DNA of 60,530 bases from Pseudomonas bohemica. GTDB lineage: Bacteria > Pseudomonadota > Gammaproteobacteria > Pseudomonadales > Pseudomonadaceae. The stretch lies in NCBI RefSeq assembly GCF_002934685.1, contig NZ_NKHL01000118.1, forward strand, positions 134,956 to 195,485, read 5' to 3'. This document shows, in pieces, positions 16,820 to 24,903 of the stretch. Numbering within the stretch: the stretch's first letter is position 1; each line of letters begins with the position of its first letter. The notes beneath the pieces are model-generated. The model saw only the letters and a list, made by a program, of their open reading frames with translations. It was not told the origin of the DNA and made no database searches. A program made the translations under genes and the position numbers.

Positions 16820-17830
16820 ATGAAAAGCTATCGAGTCAATGGCGCCAGCCCTGACGCACTCAAGCTCTGCGAAGAGCCAATACCGACCCTGCAACGTGGC
16901 GAGGTGTTGATCGAAGTCCACGCCGTCTCGCTCAATTACCGCGACCTTGTGCTCATGGAGGGCCGCCTGCTCAAGCCCACCCTGACTCATCCGATTCCGG
17001 GCAGCGACGGGGCTGGCCGGGTGATCGAAGTCGGTGAAGGGGTCAGCGATTTCAGGATCGGTGACCGCGTCATCGGCGCCTTCCATCCGCGCTGGTTCGG
17101 TGGCGGCAAAATAAAGGATCGTTTTTCCGGCGTTTACGGGCGCAGCCACGACGGCTGGTTCACCGAGTACAAGGTCGTGAGCCAGGAAGCCATCGTCGCC
17201 CTCCCCGAGCCGCTGACCTACGAGCAAGGCGCGACTCTGCCCTGCGCGGCGGTTACCGCGTGGGTTGCCTTGACGGGGCAGCAACCCATCAAGGCTGGCG
17301 AAACCGTCCTGACCCTCGGCACCGGCGGCGTGTCACTGTTCGCCCTGCAATACGCCAAGGCCATGGGCGCCCGAGTGATCGCCACCACCTCTTCGGTGGA
17401 AAAAGCCCAACGCCTGAAAGGCCTCGGCGCCGATGAAGTCATCAATTACCGCGAAACGCCGCAATGGCACGAGCAGGTCCTGCAAATGACCCAGGGTCAG
17501 GGCGTGCAGCGCGTGGTCGAAGTCGGCGGTCCGGCGACCATCGGCCAGTCACTCAAAGCGGTCGCGTATGACGGTGAAGTGGTGCTGGTGGGTTTCCTCG
17601 GTGAAAACGGCCCGCCGCTGACCTATTTCGACATCATGGGCAGCGGCGCCTCCCTGCGCTCGACCAGCGTAGGCGACCGGGTCGCGCTGACCGACTGCGT
17701 ACGCGCCACGGCGTGCAATGCGATCAAGCCGGTCATCGATCAGGTATTTGCCTTCGACCAGGCCAGAGATGCGCTGGCCCATCTCAAAGCCGCTCGCCAT
17801 TTCGGCAAGGTGGTGGTTCGGGTGCGCTGA
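16820..17830 (+). CDS. Medium-chain NAD(P)-dependent dehydrogenase/reductase
   Basis: A 336-residue MDR-family oxidoreductase. The N-terminal GroES-like domain contains SLNYRDLVLMEGR and HPIPGSDGAGRV; the Rossmann domain carries the cofactor motif LGTGGVSLFALQ at about residue 170. The Cys/His set of catalytic-zinc alcohol dehydrogenases is not evident, so it is more likely a zinc-independent quinone-oxidoreductase-type enzyme. A GAGG ribosome site precedes the ATG. It is divergent from the LysR gene, its likely regulator. The role in the sulfur block is unclear; it may be a general gene. Confidence 0.82.
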   Translation: MKSYRVNGASPDALKLCEEPIPTLQRGEVLIEVHAVSLNYRDLVLMEGRLLKPTLTHPIPGSDGAGRVIEVGEGVSDFRIGDRVIGAFHPRWFGGGKIKDRFSGVYGRSHDGWFTEYKVVSQEAIVALPEPLTYEQGATLPCAAVTAWVALTGQQPIKAGETVLTLGTGGVSLFALQYAKAMGARVIATTSSVEKAQRLKGLGADEVINYRETPQWHEQVLQMTQGQGVQRVVEVGGPATIGQSLKAVAYDGEVVLVGFLGENGPPLTYFDIMGSGASLRSTSVGDRVALTDCVRATACNAIKPVIDQVFAFDQARDALAHLKAARHFGKVVVRVR

Positions 17831-17853
17831 GCCGCGCATTGATTAAAAGGCGC

Positions 17854-18405
17854 TTAGCGCCGGGATCGGCCCAGCCAGTGCTCCCGGCGCAACTCCCAGA
17901 TCTCCTTGGCCAGCGGCCCACTGACGAAACTGCCCTCTTTCACCTCAATCAGGCGCATGCCCTCGCGCTCAGACACACGTTTGGAAGCGGCGTTACCCGC
18001 CGCCTTGGGCACCTGCATGACTGGACGTGCCAGGGTCTCGAACCAGAACCGGTTGATCACCTCACACGCCTCCTGCATGAAGCCCTGCCCTTGCCACGGT
18101 GGCGAAAGCCAGAAGCCGCGGTTATTCCCCGGCTCGTCGTAGACGCTAATACTGCCGATGCACTGCTCGGGCGTTTTGGCGAGCCTGATCATCCAGTGCC
18201 ACTCCTTCCCCGCCATGATTGCCGGCAAGGCAACGTTCTGCACGTACTGCTCGGCGCCATCGCCGGGATACGGCCAGGGCACCCGACTGTCGAGATACCG
18301 CACCACCTCCCAATGGGGGAAGAGTTGCTGGATGGTGGCGGAGTCGGAGGTTTGAAGGGGGGTTAGCAAGAGGCGCGGGGTATGCAAGGTTGGCGTGCAG
18401 TCCAT
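17854..18405 (-). CDS. GNAT-family N-acetyltransferase (RimJ/RimL type)
   Basis: A 183-residue acetyltransferase. The start TPRLLLTPLQTSD and the acetyl-CoA loop WLSPPWQGQGFMQEA (Q-x-x-G-x-A/G pattern, about residue 120) place it with RimJ/RimL-like GNATs that modify protein N-termini or small amines. It is convergent with the dehydrogenase gene at 16820, with 23 bases between the stops. The substrate is unknown and nothing links it to sulfur use. Confidence 0.82.
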   Translation of the reverse strand: MDCTPTLHTPRLLLTPLQTSDSATIQQLFPHWEVVRYLDSRVPWPYPGDGAEQYVQNVALPAIMAGKEWHWMIRLAKTPEQCIGSISVYDEPGNNRGFWLSPPWQGQGFMQEACEVINRFWFETLARPVMQVPKAAGNAASKRVSEREGMRLIEVKEGSFVSGPLAKEIWELRREHWLGRSRR

Positions 18406-18665
18406 GGCGTTTGCTCTGACAGGTCTTTTGAGAGTCGGTGGGATCGTATCAGAGCCCCTCGCTCGATGTCAGGTCCGGCCTCTACCCCTTGGCGTGGCAG
18501 GGCTACCGAAGGGCGTGTAGATAATTCTAATCAACGTCGTGCATTCGCTCCCGCCCGACGTCCTAATCTCCAAATGGAATTACCAAATGCAAACTCAGTA
18601 TTTATGGAAATATGAGCTGCGCATTACTCTGGGCTCATTCAGTTGCCTGCATAGAGATCTGCCCC

Positions 18666-18830
18666 ATGCGCCCTACCGAAACCAACGTCATTGATTTCAC
18701 CCTCCATCGCAAACGTCGTCAGGCACGGGCAGCCGCCGAATTGATGTGGAAACTGTATGCAGCACGCGCGGGGCTCGCGGCGTTCACTGCTCATACCGCG
18801 ATGCTGTCCAGCGATACTCGCCGGGCGTGA
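18666..18830 (+). CDS. Small hypothetical protein upstream of the XRE-cupin regulator
   Basis: A 54-residue basic protein (begins MRPTETNVIDFTLHRKRRQ). The NVIDFxxHRxRRxAR pattern reminds me of short conserved hypothetical proteins in Pseudomonas, but I cannot name a family. Its stop is four bases before the ATG of the regulator at 18835, so the two are likely co-transcribed and coupled. No membrane segment or metal motif is seen. The frame could extend upstream to 18612 with a weaker start. Confidence 0.5.
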   Translation: MRPTETNVIDFTLHRKRRQARAAAELMWKLYAARAGLAAFTAHTAMLSSDTRRA

Positions 18831-18834
18831 AGCG

Positions 18835-19473
18835 ATGAATTTTCTGCACTCTGTTTCCGATGAAGATGAGGCCGGGCCGGACCCTAAAGAGGCAGCAGGC
18901 TCCGAAGAAGACCCCATTGGCCAGCGCGTTGCCCAAAACCTGCAGCGGCTGCGCAGTAAACGCTACCTTTCCCTCGATGCTCTGGCCCGAAACTGCGGCG
19001 TGAGCCGTGCGATGCTCGCGCAGATCGAATCCGGGCGCAGCGTGCCGTCGATCAAGGTGCTGTGCAAGATAGCCAAGGGGCTGAAGGTGTCGGTCGCGGC
19101 GTTTCTGGAAAATCGCGCATTCGAAGGCGTCGAGGTCCTCCCGGCGCAACAGAGCAAGCGGCTGGTGAATGCCGACGGCACGTTTTCCAGTCGTGCGCTG
19201 TTCCCCTACGACATGGCGCGGCAATCGGAATTCTACGAAATTCGCCTCAAGGGACTGGGTGAGGAAGTGTCCAACGGCAACGGCCCGGGCATTCAGGAAA
19301 ACCTCGTGGTTGCCCAGGGCGTGCTGGAAGTCAGTGTCAATGAAGAGCGCTATCTGTTGTCGACCGGCGACTCCATCCTGTTCTATGCCGACCAGCCCCA
19401 TCGCTATCGCAACCCCGCCGACAGCGAAGCGGTAGCGTTCGTGGTGATCACCTATCCCGAACCTTTGGACTGA
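18835..19473 (+). CDS. XRE-family regulator with C-terminal cupin domain
   Basis: A 212-residue DNA-binding protein. A lambda-repressor-like helix-turn-helix sits at about 35-90 (VAQNLQRLRSKRYLSLDALARNCGVSRAMLAQIESGRSVPSIKVLCKIA), and a small cupin domain at about 130-210 ends in DSILFYADQPHRYRNP. This class senses a small ligand through the cupin and often controls amino-acid, polyamine or sulfur metabolism genes. The ATG at 18835 is the first in-frame start after the small upstream gene. It converges on the Met-rich protein gene across a shared terminator. Confidence 0.88.
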   Translation: MNFLHSVSDEDEAGPDPKEAAGSEEDPIGQRVAQNLQRLRSKRYLSLDALARNCGVSRAMLAQIESGRSVPSIKVLCKIAKGLKVSVAAFLENRAFEGVEVLPAQQSKRLVNADGTFSSRALFPYDMARQSEFYEIRLKGLGEEVSNGNGPGIQENLVVAQGVLEVSVNEERYLLSTGDSILFYADQPHRYRNPADSEAVAFVVITYPEPLD

Positions 19474-19483
19474 TAAGAACGCC

Positions 19484-19521
19484 CAAAAAAAAGCCCCGAC
19501 GCTTGCACATCAGGGCTCTTT
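19484..19521. terminator. Bidirectional intrinsic terminator
   Basis: An A-tract, the arm AGCCC, a loop of about 16 bases, the arm GGGCT and a T-rich tail lie just after the XRE-cupin stop. Read from the other side it also has a U-run, so it can end both the regulator transcript and that of the convergent Met-rich gene. Confidence 0.6.
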
Positions 19522-19567
19522 CATTGCGCAACCCAAGCCACGCACTCAACCGCGCGACAACCTCAAA

Positions 19568-20086
19568 TCAGCAAGTGCAGCACATCATCGGCATGCCGTT
19601 GCAGCTCATCATCATCGGCATCGAACAATCGTTCATCATCTTCATCATCAACGTGCAGCAGTTATTCATCATGTCCATGCTCATGCCCGGCATTGGCATC
19701 ATCTTGCACTTCATGCAATCAGCCTCGATGGTGCAGACCATCATGCACTTCATCATCGGCATGGGCATGGGCATGCCCATCGGCATCATCATCGGCATGT
19801 TCATGGTCGACATCATATTCATCATCGCCATGCCATCTTCGGACATGCACATCATCGACATGTTGCCGCAATGCATCATCATCGGCATGCCGCAGTTCAT
19901 CATCATTGCCATCATTTCGGCGTTGTTCTTGAACATCGCCATGTCCATGCCAGCGGCTGGCGTCATGGTGCACATCATGGCATCGGACATCATTTCGCAC
20001 TTCATGGTCGCCATCATCATCGGCATGCCCATCATTGGCATCATCGGCATGGCGGTATTCATTGGCATTTGCGTGGCGTTCATCAT
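19568..20086 (-). CDS. Extremely methionine/cysteine-rich protein of unknown function
   Basis: I do not recognise a family. Of 172 residues I count 72 Met and 16 Cys, so about half of the chain contains sulfur. Met-rich runs such as MPMNTAMPMMPMMGMPMMM recur over the whole length, broken by Cys-bearing clusters (KCEMM, MNCGMPMMMHCG, EADCMKCKMM) and ending in MCCTC. There is no signal peptide and no ordinary globular pattern. The reading frame is supported by GGAG eight bases before ATGATG and by the downstream terminator. Candidate roles are a sulfur store, a Cu(I)/soft-metal binder or an oxidant sink. Neighbours are a sulfur-scavenging block and an XRE-cupin regulator. Confidence 0.75.
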   Translation of the reverse strand: MMNATQMPMNTAMPMMPMMGMPMMMATMKCEMMSDAMMCTMTPAAGMDMAMFKNNAEMMAMMMNCGMPMMMHCGNMSMMCMSEDGMAMMNMMSTMNMPMMMPMGMPMPMPMMKCMMVCTIEADCMKCKMMPMPGMSMDMMNNCCTLMMKMMNDCSMPMMMSCNGMPMMCCTC

Positions 20087-20477
20087 TTTCGAATCTCCGT
20101 AATCGACAGTAATGTTGAAACTCTTGGGCCAATTCTATGCGCCGATGGCATTCGTACAAGACGTCGGCCCAGCAGCAGAAATGGTCGCTGGACCGGTTTT
20201 TGATAGATAACGGCAGTGCTGATCGCTGTTATCCAGCTTTAAACGTCGTTATAACGTCGGATTTACACGACGAAGCGCGTTATTGGACGCTATGGATATT
20301 CAATTCAGGAATAGGATCCATCGTTTAGGAAATAAACGTTCTAACCCGGCGCGATTCTTTTTGTAGCCAATAGCGGTTAAAGCTAATTCTCGGCTATATC
20401 AATAGCGCTCCAAAGTCTATTGGCGACTCAATCACCGCAGGTACAGTGAATTCCTGTTTTGCTTGCGAGTGAATTCC
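20087..20477. promoter_or_regulatory. Divergent control region between Met-rich gene and SDR operon
   Basis: About 390 A/T-rich bases without a convincing gene. It holds an imperfect inverted repeat ATAACggcag...cgctGTTAT (20207-20232), a perfect palindrome GTTATAAC (20248-20255) and another GTTAT (20279-20283). These look like operator half-sites and are of the same type as in other control regions of the island. No strong -35/-10 pair stands out. Confidence 0.4.
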
Positions 20478-21215
20478 ATGTCTTCAAACAGCAAAGAAGT
20501 GGTCTGGGTCAGCGGTGTTGGCGCAGTGGAAGGGCTTGGCGCCGCCCTCGCCCGCCGCTTCGCCAGAGGCGGATTCAAAGTGGCCGTCAGTGGTCGCAGC
20601 CTCGACAAGCTCGAGGCCGTGGTGCGCAGCATCCAGGCTCAGGGAGGTGAGGCCATCGCCGTGCCCGCCGACGCCAGCATTGAAGCAGACACGCTGGCCG
20701 CGATCGGCAAAATTCGTGAATGGGGACCACTGCGGGTGGCGATCTTCAATGTCGGGAACTCGGTATCGGCCCCCAGCCTTGAACTGAGTACCGAACTGTT
20801 CGAACGGACCTGGCGAGCATCGACGCTGGGCGGTTTCATCTTTGCCAGGGAATCGACACGTCTGCTGCTTGAAGCAGGCGGCGGCACGCTGCTGTTCACG
20901 GGTGCGACGGCTTCTCTACGCGGCAAGCCTCCCTTCGCTGCCTTTGCTGCAGCCAAGGCCGGGTTGCGCTCACTGAGTCAGTCGTTCGCCCGTGAATTCG
21001 GTCCGCAGAAGGTGCATGTGGCGCATGTGGTCATCGACGGCAGCATCAACGGCGAACGGGTTCGCAGTCACGCCCCGCAACGCCTCGAACAGTTGGGCGA
21101 GGACGGCACCCTGGCCCTTGAAGACATCGCTGACGCCTACTGGTACCTGCACTCGCAACCGCGCAGTGCCTGGACACAAGAGCTTGATCTGCGGCCGTTC
21201 AAAGAGCCGTTCTGA
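20478..21215 (+). CDS. Short-chain dehydrogenase-like protein lacking the catalytic Tyr
   Basis: A Rossmann-fold SDR of 245 residues. The cofactor loop is SGVGAVEGLGAAL (about 12-24) and NVGNS follows near residue 91. The catalytic Ser is present near 146 (GATASLRG), but the YxxxK motif reads FAAAK, so Phe156 stands where the Tyr should be while Lys160 is kept. It may therefore be a non-classical reductase or a binding protein. The start is the ATG at 20478 with only a weak ribosome site; an alternative TTG lies at 20463. It is followed 30 bases later by a CmcJ-like gene, so the two probably work together. Confidence 0.8.
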   Translation: MSSNSKEVVWVSGVGAVEGLGAALARRFARGGFKVAVSGRSLDKLEAVVRSIQAQGGEAIAVPADASIEADTLAAIGKIREWGPLRVAIFNVGNSVSAPSLELSTELFERTWRASTLGGFIFARESTRLLLEAGGGTLLFTGATASLRGKPPFAAFAAAKAGLRSLSQSFAREFGPQKVHVAHVVIDGSINGERVRSHAPQRLEQLGEDGTLALEDIADAYWYLHSQPRSAWTQELDLRPFKEPF

Positions 21216-21245
21216 AACGCTTCATCTACATTGGAGGACTTTCAC

Positions 21246-22082
21246 ATGGGCATTCATCAGCCAAATCCAGGGCCGACGTCTGTAGTCGGCGAGCTCAACT
21301 ATCTGCGCGACGACGGCGTGCGCCCGGTCAATTACACCTGGCCGCAACCCGAGGGTCAGCCACAGCGCACCGGCACCCTGCAACCGACCCGCGTCGACAT
21401 TCACAACGCGCGCTTGCTGGCGACGCCGCCGCTGCTGGATGCCCAGGGATTCCAGCGCGTTGAATCCGCCAGCGCCGTGGCCAATCTGGAAGATGAAGCA
21501 CAGGTCGTGCAGCTCTACTACGCAGAGGCCGATGCCCTGCTGCGCTCGTCCACGGGAGCCGTGAAGACCGTGATTTTCGACCACACCATCCGCATCGATG
21601 AGCCTGGCCGGGAAGCGACGGGCCTTCGTGAGCCGGTGCGCTACGTGCATAACGACCAGACCGAACGCTCGGCCATACGCCGGGTACGCGATCATCTGCC
21701 AGCCGAGGAAGCTGAACAGCGCCTGCAAAATCGGTTCGCGATCATCAACCTCTGGCGCCCGATTGGCGGCCCGATCTACACCACGCCGCTGGCGTTGTGC
21801 GACGCCAGCACCATCGAGGCGGCCGACTTCATTGCCAGCGACCTGGTGTATCGCGACAAGGTCGGCGAAACCTTTTCCGTGCGTCCCAACTCGAACCACC
21901 GCTGGTATTACTACCCACAGCTGCGCCCGGAAGAAGCATTGCTGCTGAAGATCTACGACTCGAAAACCGACATCGCCGCCAGGGCCGGCGCCCACACTGC
22001 CTTCGATGACCCGACCACACCGCCGGGAGCGCCGCCACGGCGCAGTATCGAGTTGCGCGCGCTGGTGTTTTTTGATGAATGA
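21246..22082 (+). CDS. CmcJ/NvfI-family oxidoreductase
   Basis: A 278-residue protein of the CmcJ/NvfI/AsaB family, distant iron/2-oxoglutarate-type hydroxylases or desaturases known from fungal and streptomycete secondary metabolism. Recognisable segments are VRYVHNDQTERSAIRRV (candidate His-x-Asp metal ligands near residue 132), FAIINLWRPIGGPIY, NHRWYYYPQLRPEEALLLKIYDS and a final GAPPRRSIELRALVFF. A GGAGG ribosome site supports the ATG at 21246. It is in a likely operon with the SDR upstream. The substrate is unknown; hydroxylation next to sulfur is a possible but unproved role. Confidence 0.75.
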   Translation: MGIHQPNPGPTSVVGELNYLRDDGVRPVNYTWPQPEGQPQRTGTLQPTRVDIHNARLLATPPLLDAQGFQRVESASAVANLEDEAQVVQLYYAEADALLRSSTGAVKTVIFDHTIRIDEPGREATGLREPVRYVHNDQTERSAIRRVRDHLPAEEAEQRLQNRFAIINLWRPIGGPIYTTPLALCDASTIEAADFIASDLVYRDKVGETFSVRPNSNHRWYYYPQLRPEEALLLKIYDSKTDIAARAGAHTAFDDPTTPPGAPPRRSIELRALVFFDE

Positions 22083-22134
22083 ATGAAGCGTGCGGCGCTG
22101 CTGTTATCAAGACAACAGCGGCATCCACGTACGC

Positions 22135-22899
22135 TCAATGCGCCCAGCGTCGATGCAGGCCTCGCGCCAGGGCGTCGAGCATGAAGCCCAGCACACCGAT
22201 CAACAGCACCAGGGCCATCAGCTCCGAGTACGCCAGCCGATCGCGGGTGTCGAGAATGAAATAGCCCAGCCCCGCGCTGACTCCTAGCATTTCGCAGGGC
22301 ACCAGCACGATCCACAGAATGCCGATCGAAAGCCGTACACCGGTCAGCACATGGCCGAGCACGCCCGGCACAATGACCTTGCACAAGGTCTCCCAACGAC
22401 TCGCGCTCAGGCTACGACTTAGTTGCAGCCAGCGCGGGTCGAGTTGCTTCACGCCCGCTACGGTATTGAGCAGAATCGGCCATACCGCAGCAAAGGTCAG
22501 CAGAAAGTAGATCGGCCGATCCCCCACCCCCATCAGCATCACCACCACCGGCATCCACGACAACGGGGAAATCATGCGCAGGAATTGAAAGGCTGGCGTG
22601 GTCGCCGCTTCCAGGCTGCGAGAACTGCCAATCAACAGGCCCAGCGGTACGCCGATCAACAAGGCCAGAAACAGCCCCACCATAATCCGCTTGAGGCTGA
22701 CCAGCACGTGGCCGTACAGATCGGAACTGCCGAGCAGGTTCCATAGGCTGACAAAGGTCGCCTGGGGCGAAAACCGCGCCGACAAGCCCGTTGCCTCGCC
22801 AAACAGACGAATGCCCAGCCACCAGAGAACCATCAGGCACAACAAGCCTGCCAAACCCAGTTGCCAGTGGCGCAGCGTGTTTTTTTCTGACTGCATCAA
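22135..22899 (-). CDS. Sulfonate/nitrate/taurine-type ABC permease
   Basis: A 254-residue inner-membrane permease of the SsuC/TauC family. The ATPase-contacting EAA loop is seen as LSRSLSASRWETLCKVIVPGVLGHVLTGVRL at about residues 160-190. Helices alternate through the whole protein, starting with LGLAGLLCLMVLWWLG. The ATG at 22899 overlaps the binding-protein stop as ATGA. It is the last gene of the operon starting at 25970 or 26593. With the two upstream genes it makes a complete importer. Confidence 0.88.
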   Translation of the reverse strand: MMQSEKNTLRHWQLGLAGLLCLMVLWWLGIRLFGEATGLSARFSPQATFVSLWNLLGSSDLYGHVLVSLKRIMVGLFLALLIGVPLGLLIGSSRSLEAATTPAFQFLRMISPLSWMPVVVMLMGVGDRPIYFLLTFAAVWPILLNTVAGVKQLDPRWLQLSRSLSASRWETLCKVIVPGVLGHVLTGVRLSIGILWIVLVPCEMLGVSAGLGYFILDTRDRLAYSELMALVLLIGVLGFMLDALARGLHRRWAH

Positions 22900-24095
22900 A
22901 CGCTGTACTCCTCGTTGCGCTGGAAGCTGTCGGCCAGACCGAACGTCTTCAAGCCGCCGACGGCAGCTATGCTGTTGCGCACAAAACGATCGTCCACCAG
23001 ATCACCGGCGACCTGTTGCGGATCGAGGCTGGCGAGAAAGGCCTGGTCGCCCTCGATCAAGGTATTTTTCAAGCGCCGCACCAGTTCCACTGTGTAACTG
23101 GGAAACGGGTACGGCTGAAAATCGATGCGATGCTCGTCCCATTGCCCGTGCACAATGGCGCCGCTGGCCAGATAACCGTCACGCTCGCTGGCGGCCGGCG
23201 ACAGCACCCGTTCGAGCACGCTTTGAGCATGCGGCGTGTAGCGGTTGCTGCCCTCTCTGGATAACAGCCTGGCCGCTTCGGCGCGGTTATCCCGCGTCCA
23301 GACCTGCGCTTTGACGATGGCGTTGACCACCTTCTGCGACCACTCGGGACGATTGTTCAGATCGTGCTCGTGCATGAACACCACGCAGCACGCGTGGTTG
23401 CGCCAGATGTCTCCAGTAAAGCGCTGCACGCGACCGACCTTGAGGTCTTCGGCCAGCGCATTGAACGGCTCGGCGACGATGTACCCGGCGATACGCTTGC
23501 CGGCCAGCGCCGGCGGCATGTCCGAAGGCGGCAGCACCAGGAGATTGACCTCGTTGGCCGCCAGTTGCGCGTTCGCCGGTTTGCGCACAGGCGTCAGCCC
23601 GTTGTCGCGCAATAACTGCTGCACCACCACGTTGTGAATCGAATACCAGAACGGGATCGCGATGGACTGCCCGCCCAGTTGCTTGACGTCTTCAATCTCT
23701 GGCCCGACGGTCAGCCCCGAACCTCCCACGTGGTTCCAGGCCACTACTTTGGCCGGGACTTTGCTGCCATAACGTGCCCAGACAGTCATCGGCGACAGCA
23801 GATGAATCACGTTGACCTGCCCGGAGAGGAACGCCTCGATCACCTGCGCCCAACTGCGCAACAGCACCGGGCGCTCGGCCTGAATGCCCTCGGCTTCGAA
23901 CAGGCCATTGTTGTGCGCCACCAGCAGCGGTGTGGCATCGGTGATCGGCAAGTAACCGATGCGCACCGGCGCGTCGGGCTCAGCGGCAGCCCGCGCCTGC
24001 AAACTATTGAGCAACGGCAAGGCGCCAGCCGCGGTGAGCATGGCGCTCAGTTTCAGAAAGTCACGACGAGTGTGAGTGAAGTCGTCCAGGCACAT
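22896..24095 (-). CDS. ABC solute-binding protein of the SsuA/NitT/TauT type, Tat-exported
   Basis: Periplasmic binding protein of 399 residues with a twin-arginine signal (THTRRDFLKLSAM) and probable cleavage after QARA near residue 38. The mature part begins VRIGYLPITDATPLLVAHNNGLF, typical of the NMT1/SsuA-like family. I chose the ATG at 24095 because GGAG lies seven bases ahead; the ATG two codons earlier is too close. The gene overlaps the ATPase gene by 35 bases, a tight operon arrangement. Confidence 0.87.
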   Translation of the reverse strand: MCLDDFTHTRRDFLKLSAMLTAAGALPLLNSLQARAAAEPDAPVRIGYLPITDATPLLVAHNNGLFEAEGIQAERPVLLRSWAQVIEAFLSGQVNVIHLLSPMTVWARYGSKVPAKVVAWNHVGGSGLTVGPEIEDVKQLGGQSIAIPFWYSIHNVVVQQLLRDNGLTPVRKPANAQLAANEVNLLVLPPSDMPPALAGKRIAGYIVAEPFNALAEDLKVGRVQRFTGDIWRNHACCVVFMHEHDLNNRPEWSQKVVNAIVKAQVWTRDNRAEAARLLSREGSNRYTPHAQSVLERVLSPAASERDGYLASGAIVHGQWDEHRIDFQPYPFPSYTVELVRRLKNTLIEGDQAFLASLDPQQVAGDLVDDRFVRNSIAAVGGLKTFGLADSFQRNEEYSV

Positions 24096-24903
24096 GGGCA
24101 TTCTCCGGCAATGCGAGCGATTCGGTTCCGAGATGTGGTTTGCGGCTCACCCGCCGAAGGGTTTTCAGAATCTCGACACGCAACGCGCCCAACTCCTCGA
24201 CCAGCTCGGCGCGCGGCCGAGGCAAATCGATGTGCCACTCACCCACCGTGCGCGCCGGGGTATCGCCCAGTAGCAGGATACGGTTGGAGAGCAGCAAGGC
24301 TTCGTCGATGTCGTGGGTGATCAGCACGGCGGCAGTGTCATGCCGGGCGGTCACCTCGAGCAGCAGGTCCTGCATGTCGGCGCGAGTGACTTCGTCCAGG
24401 GCGCCAAAGGGTTCGTCCAGTAACAGGACCAGAGGCTGGCGGGCCAGACAGCGGGCCAGCGCCGTACGCTGCGCCATGCCACCGGAAAGCTGCGCCGGGC
24501 GATGGGTCCGGGCGTGGTTCAGCCCGACTTCGGCGATAGCTTGATCGACCCGGTGCTGGCGTTCGGCGGCACTCAGTGTGGGCTGACTGGCGAAATCCAG
24601 ACCGAATGCGACGTTCTTTTCCAGGGTCATCCACGGCAACAGGCTAGGGTCCTGGAACGCCACGGCCACCCGAGGGTGCGCCCCGGCAAGCTGCTCGCCT
24701 TGCACCCGGACCTCGCCTTGATCGGCGCGCTGCAACCCGGCGAGCACTCGCAGCAGACTCGATTTGCCCACACCGCTAGGCCCGAGAATAGACACGACTT
24801 CGCCTGGCTGAACCTGCAGGTCGAAGCCCTCCAGCACACTCTGCCAACCACTCTCGCGCTCGTAACCCAGACTGATGCCGCTGGCGCTCAGTAACGCGCT
24901 CAT
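24061..24903 (-). CDS. Sulfonate/taurine-type ABC ATP-binding protein
   Basis: A 280-residue ATPase: Walker A GPSGVGKSS, signature LSGGMAQRTALARCL, Walker B VLLLDEP and switch His in LITHDIDEA. It powers uptake through the 22135 permease with the 22896 binding protein. The start ATG at 24903 overlaps the stop of the acyl-CoA-dehydrogenase-like gene as ATGA, which ties transporter and enzyme into one translationally coupled unit. Confidence 0.9.
   Translation of the reverse strand: MSALLSASGISLGYERESGWQSVLEGFDLQVQPGEVVSILGPSGVGKSSLLRVLAGLQRADQGEVRVQGEQLAGAHPRVAVAFQDPSLLPWMTLEKNVAFGLDFASQPTLSAAERQHRVDQAIAEVGLNHARTHRPAQLSGGMAQRTALARCLARQPLVLLLDEPFGALDEVTRADMQDLLLEVTARHDTAAVLITHDIDEALLLSNRILLLGDTPARTVGEWHIDLPRPRAELVEELGALRVEILKTLRRVSRKPHLGTESLALPENAHVPGRLHSHSS

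Noticed and set aside
19503..20102. Ile/Met-rich 199-codon plus-strand frame opposite the Met-rich gene
   Set aside because: It opens with TTG, has no ribosome site, runs through the terminator and looks like the antisense of repeated ATG codons; the minus frame has far better start signals.
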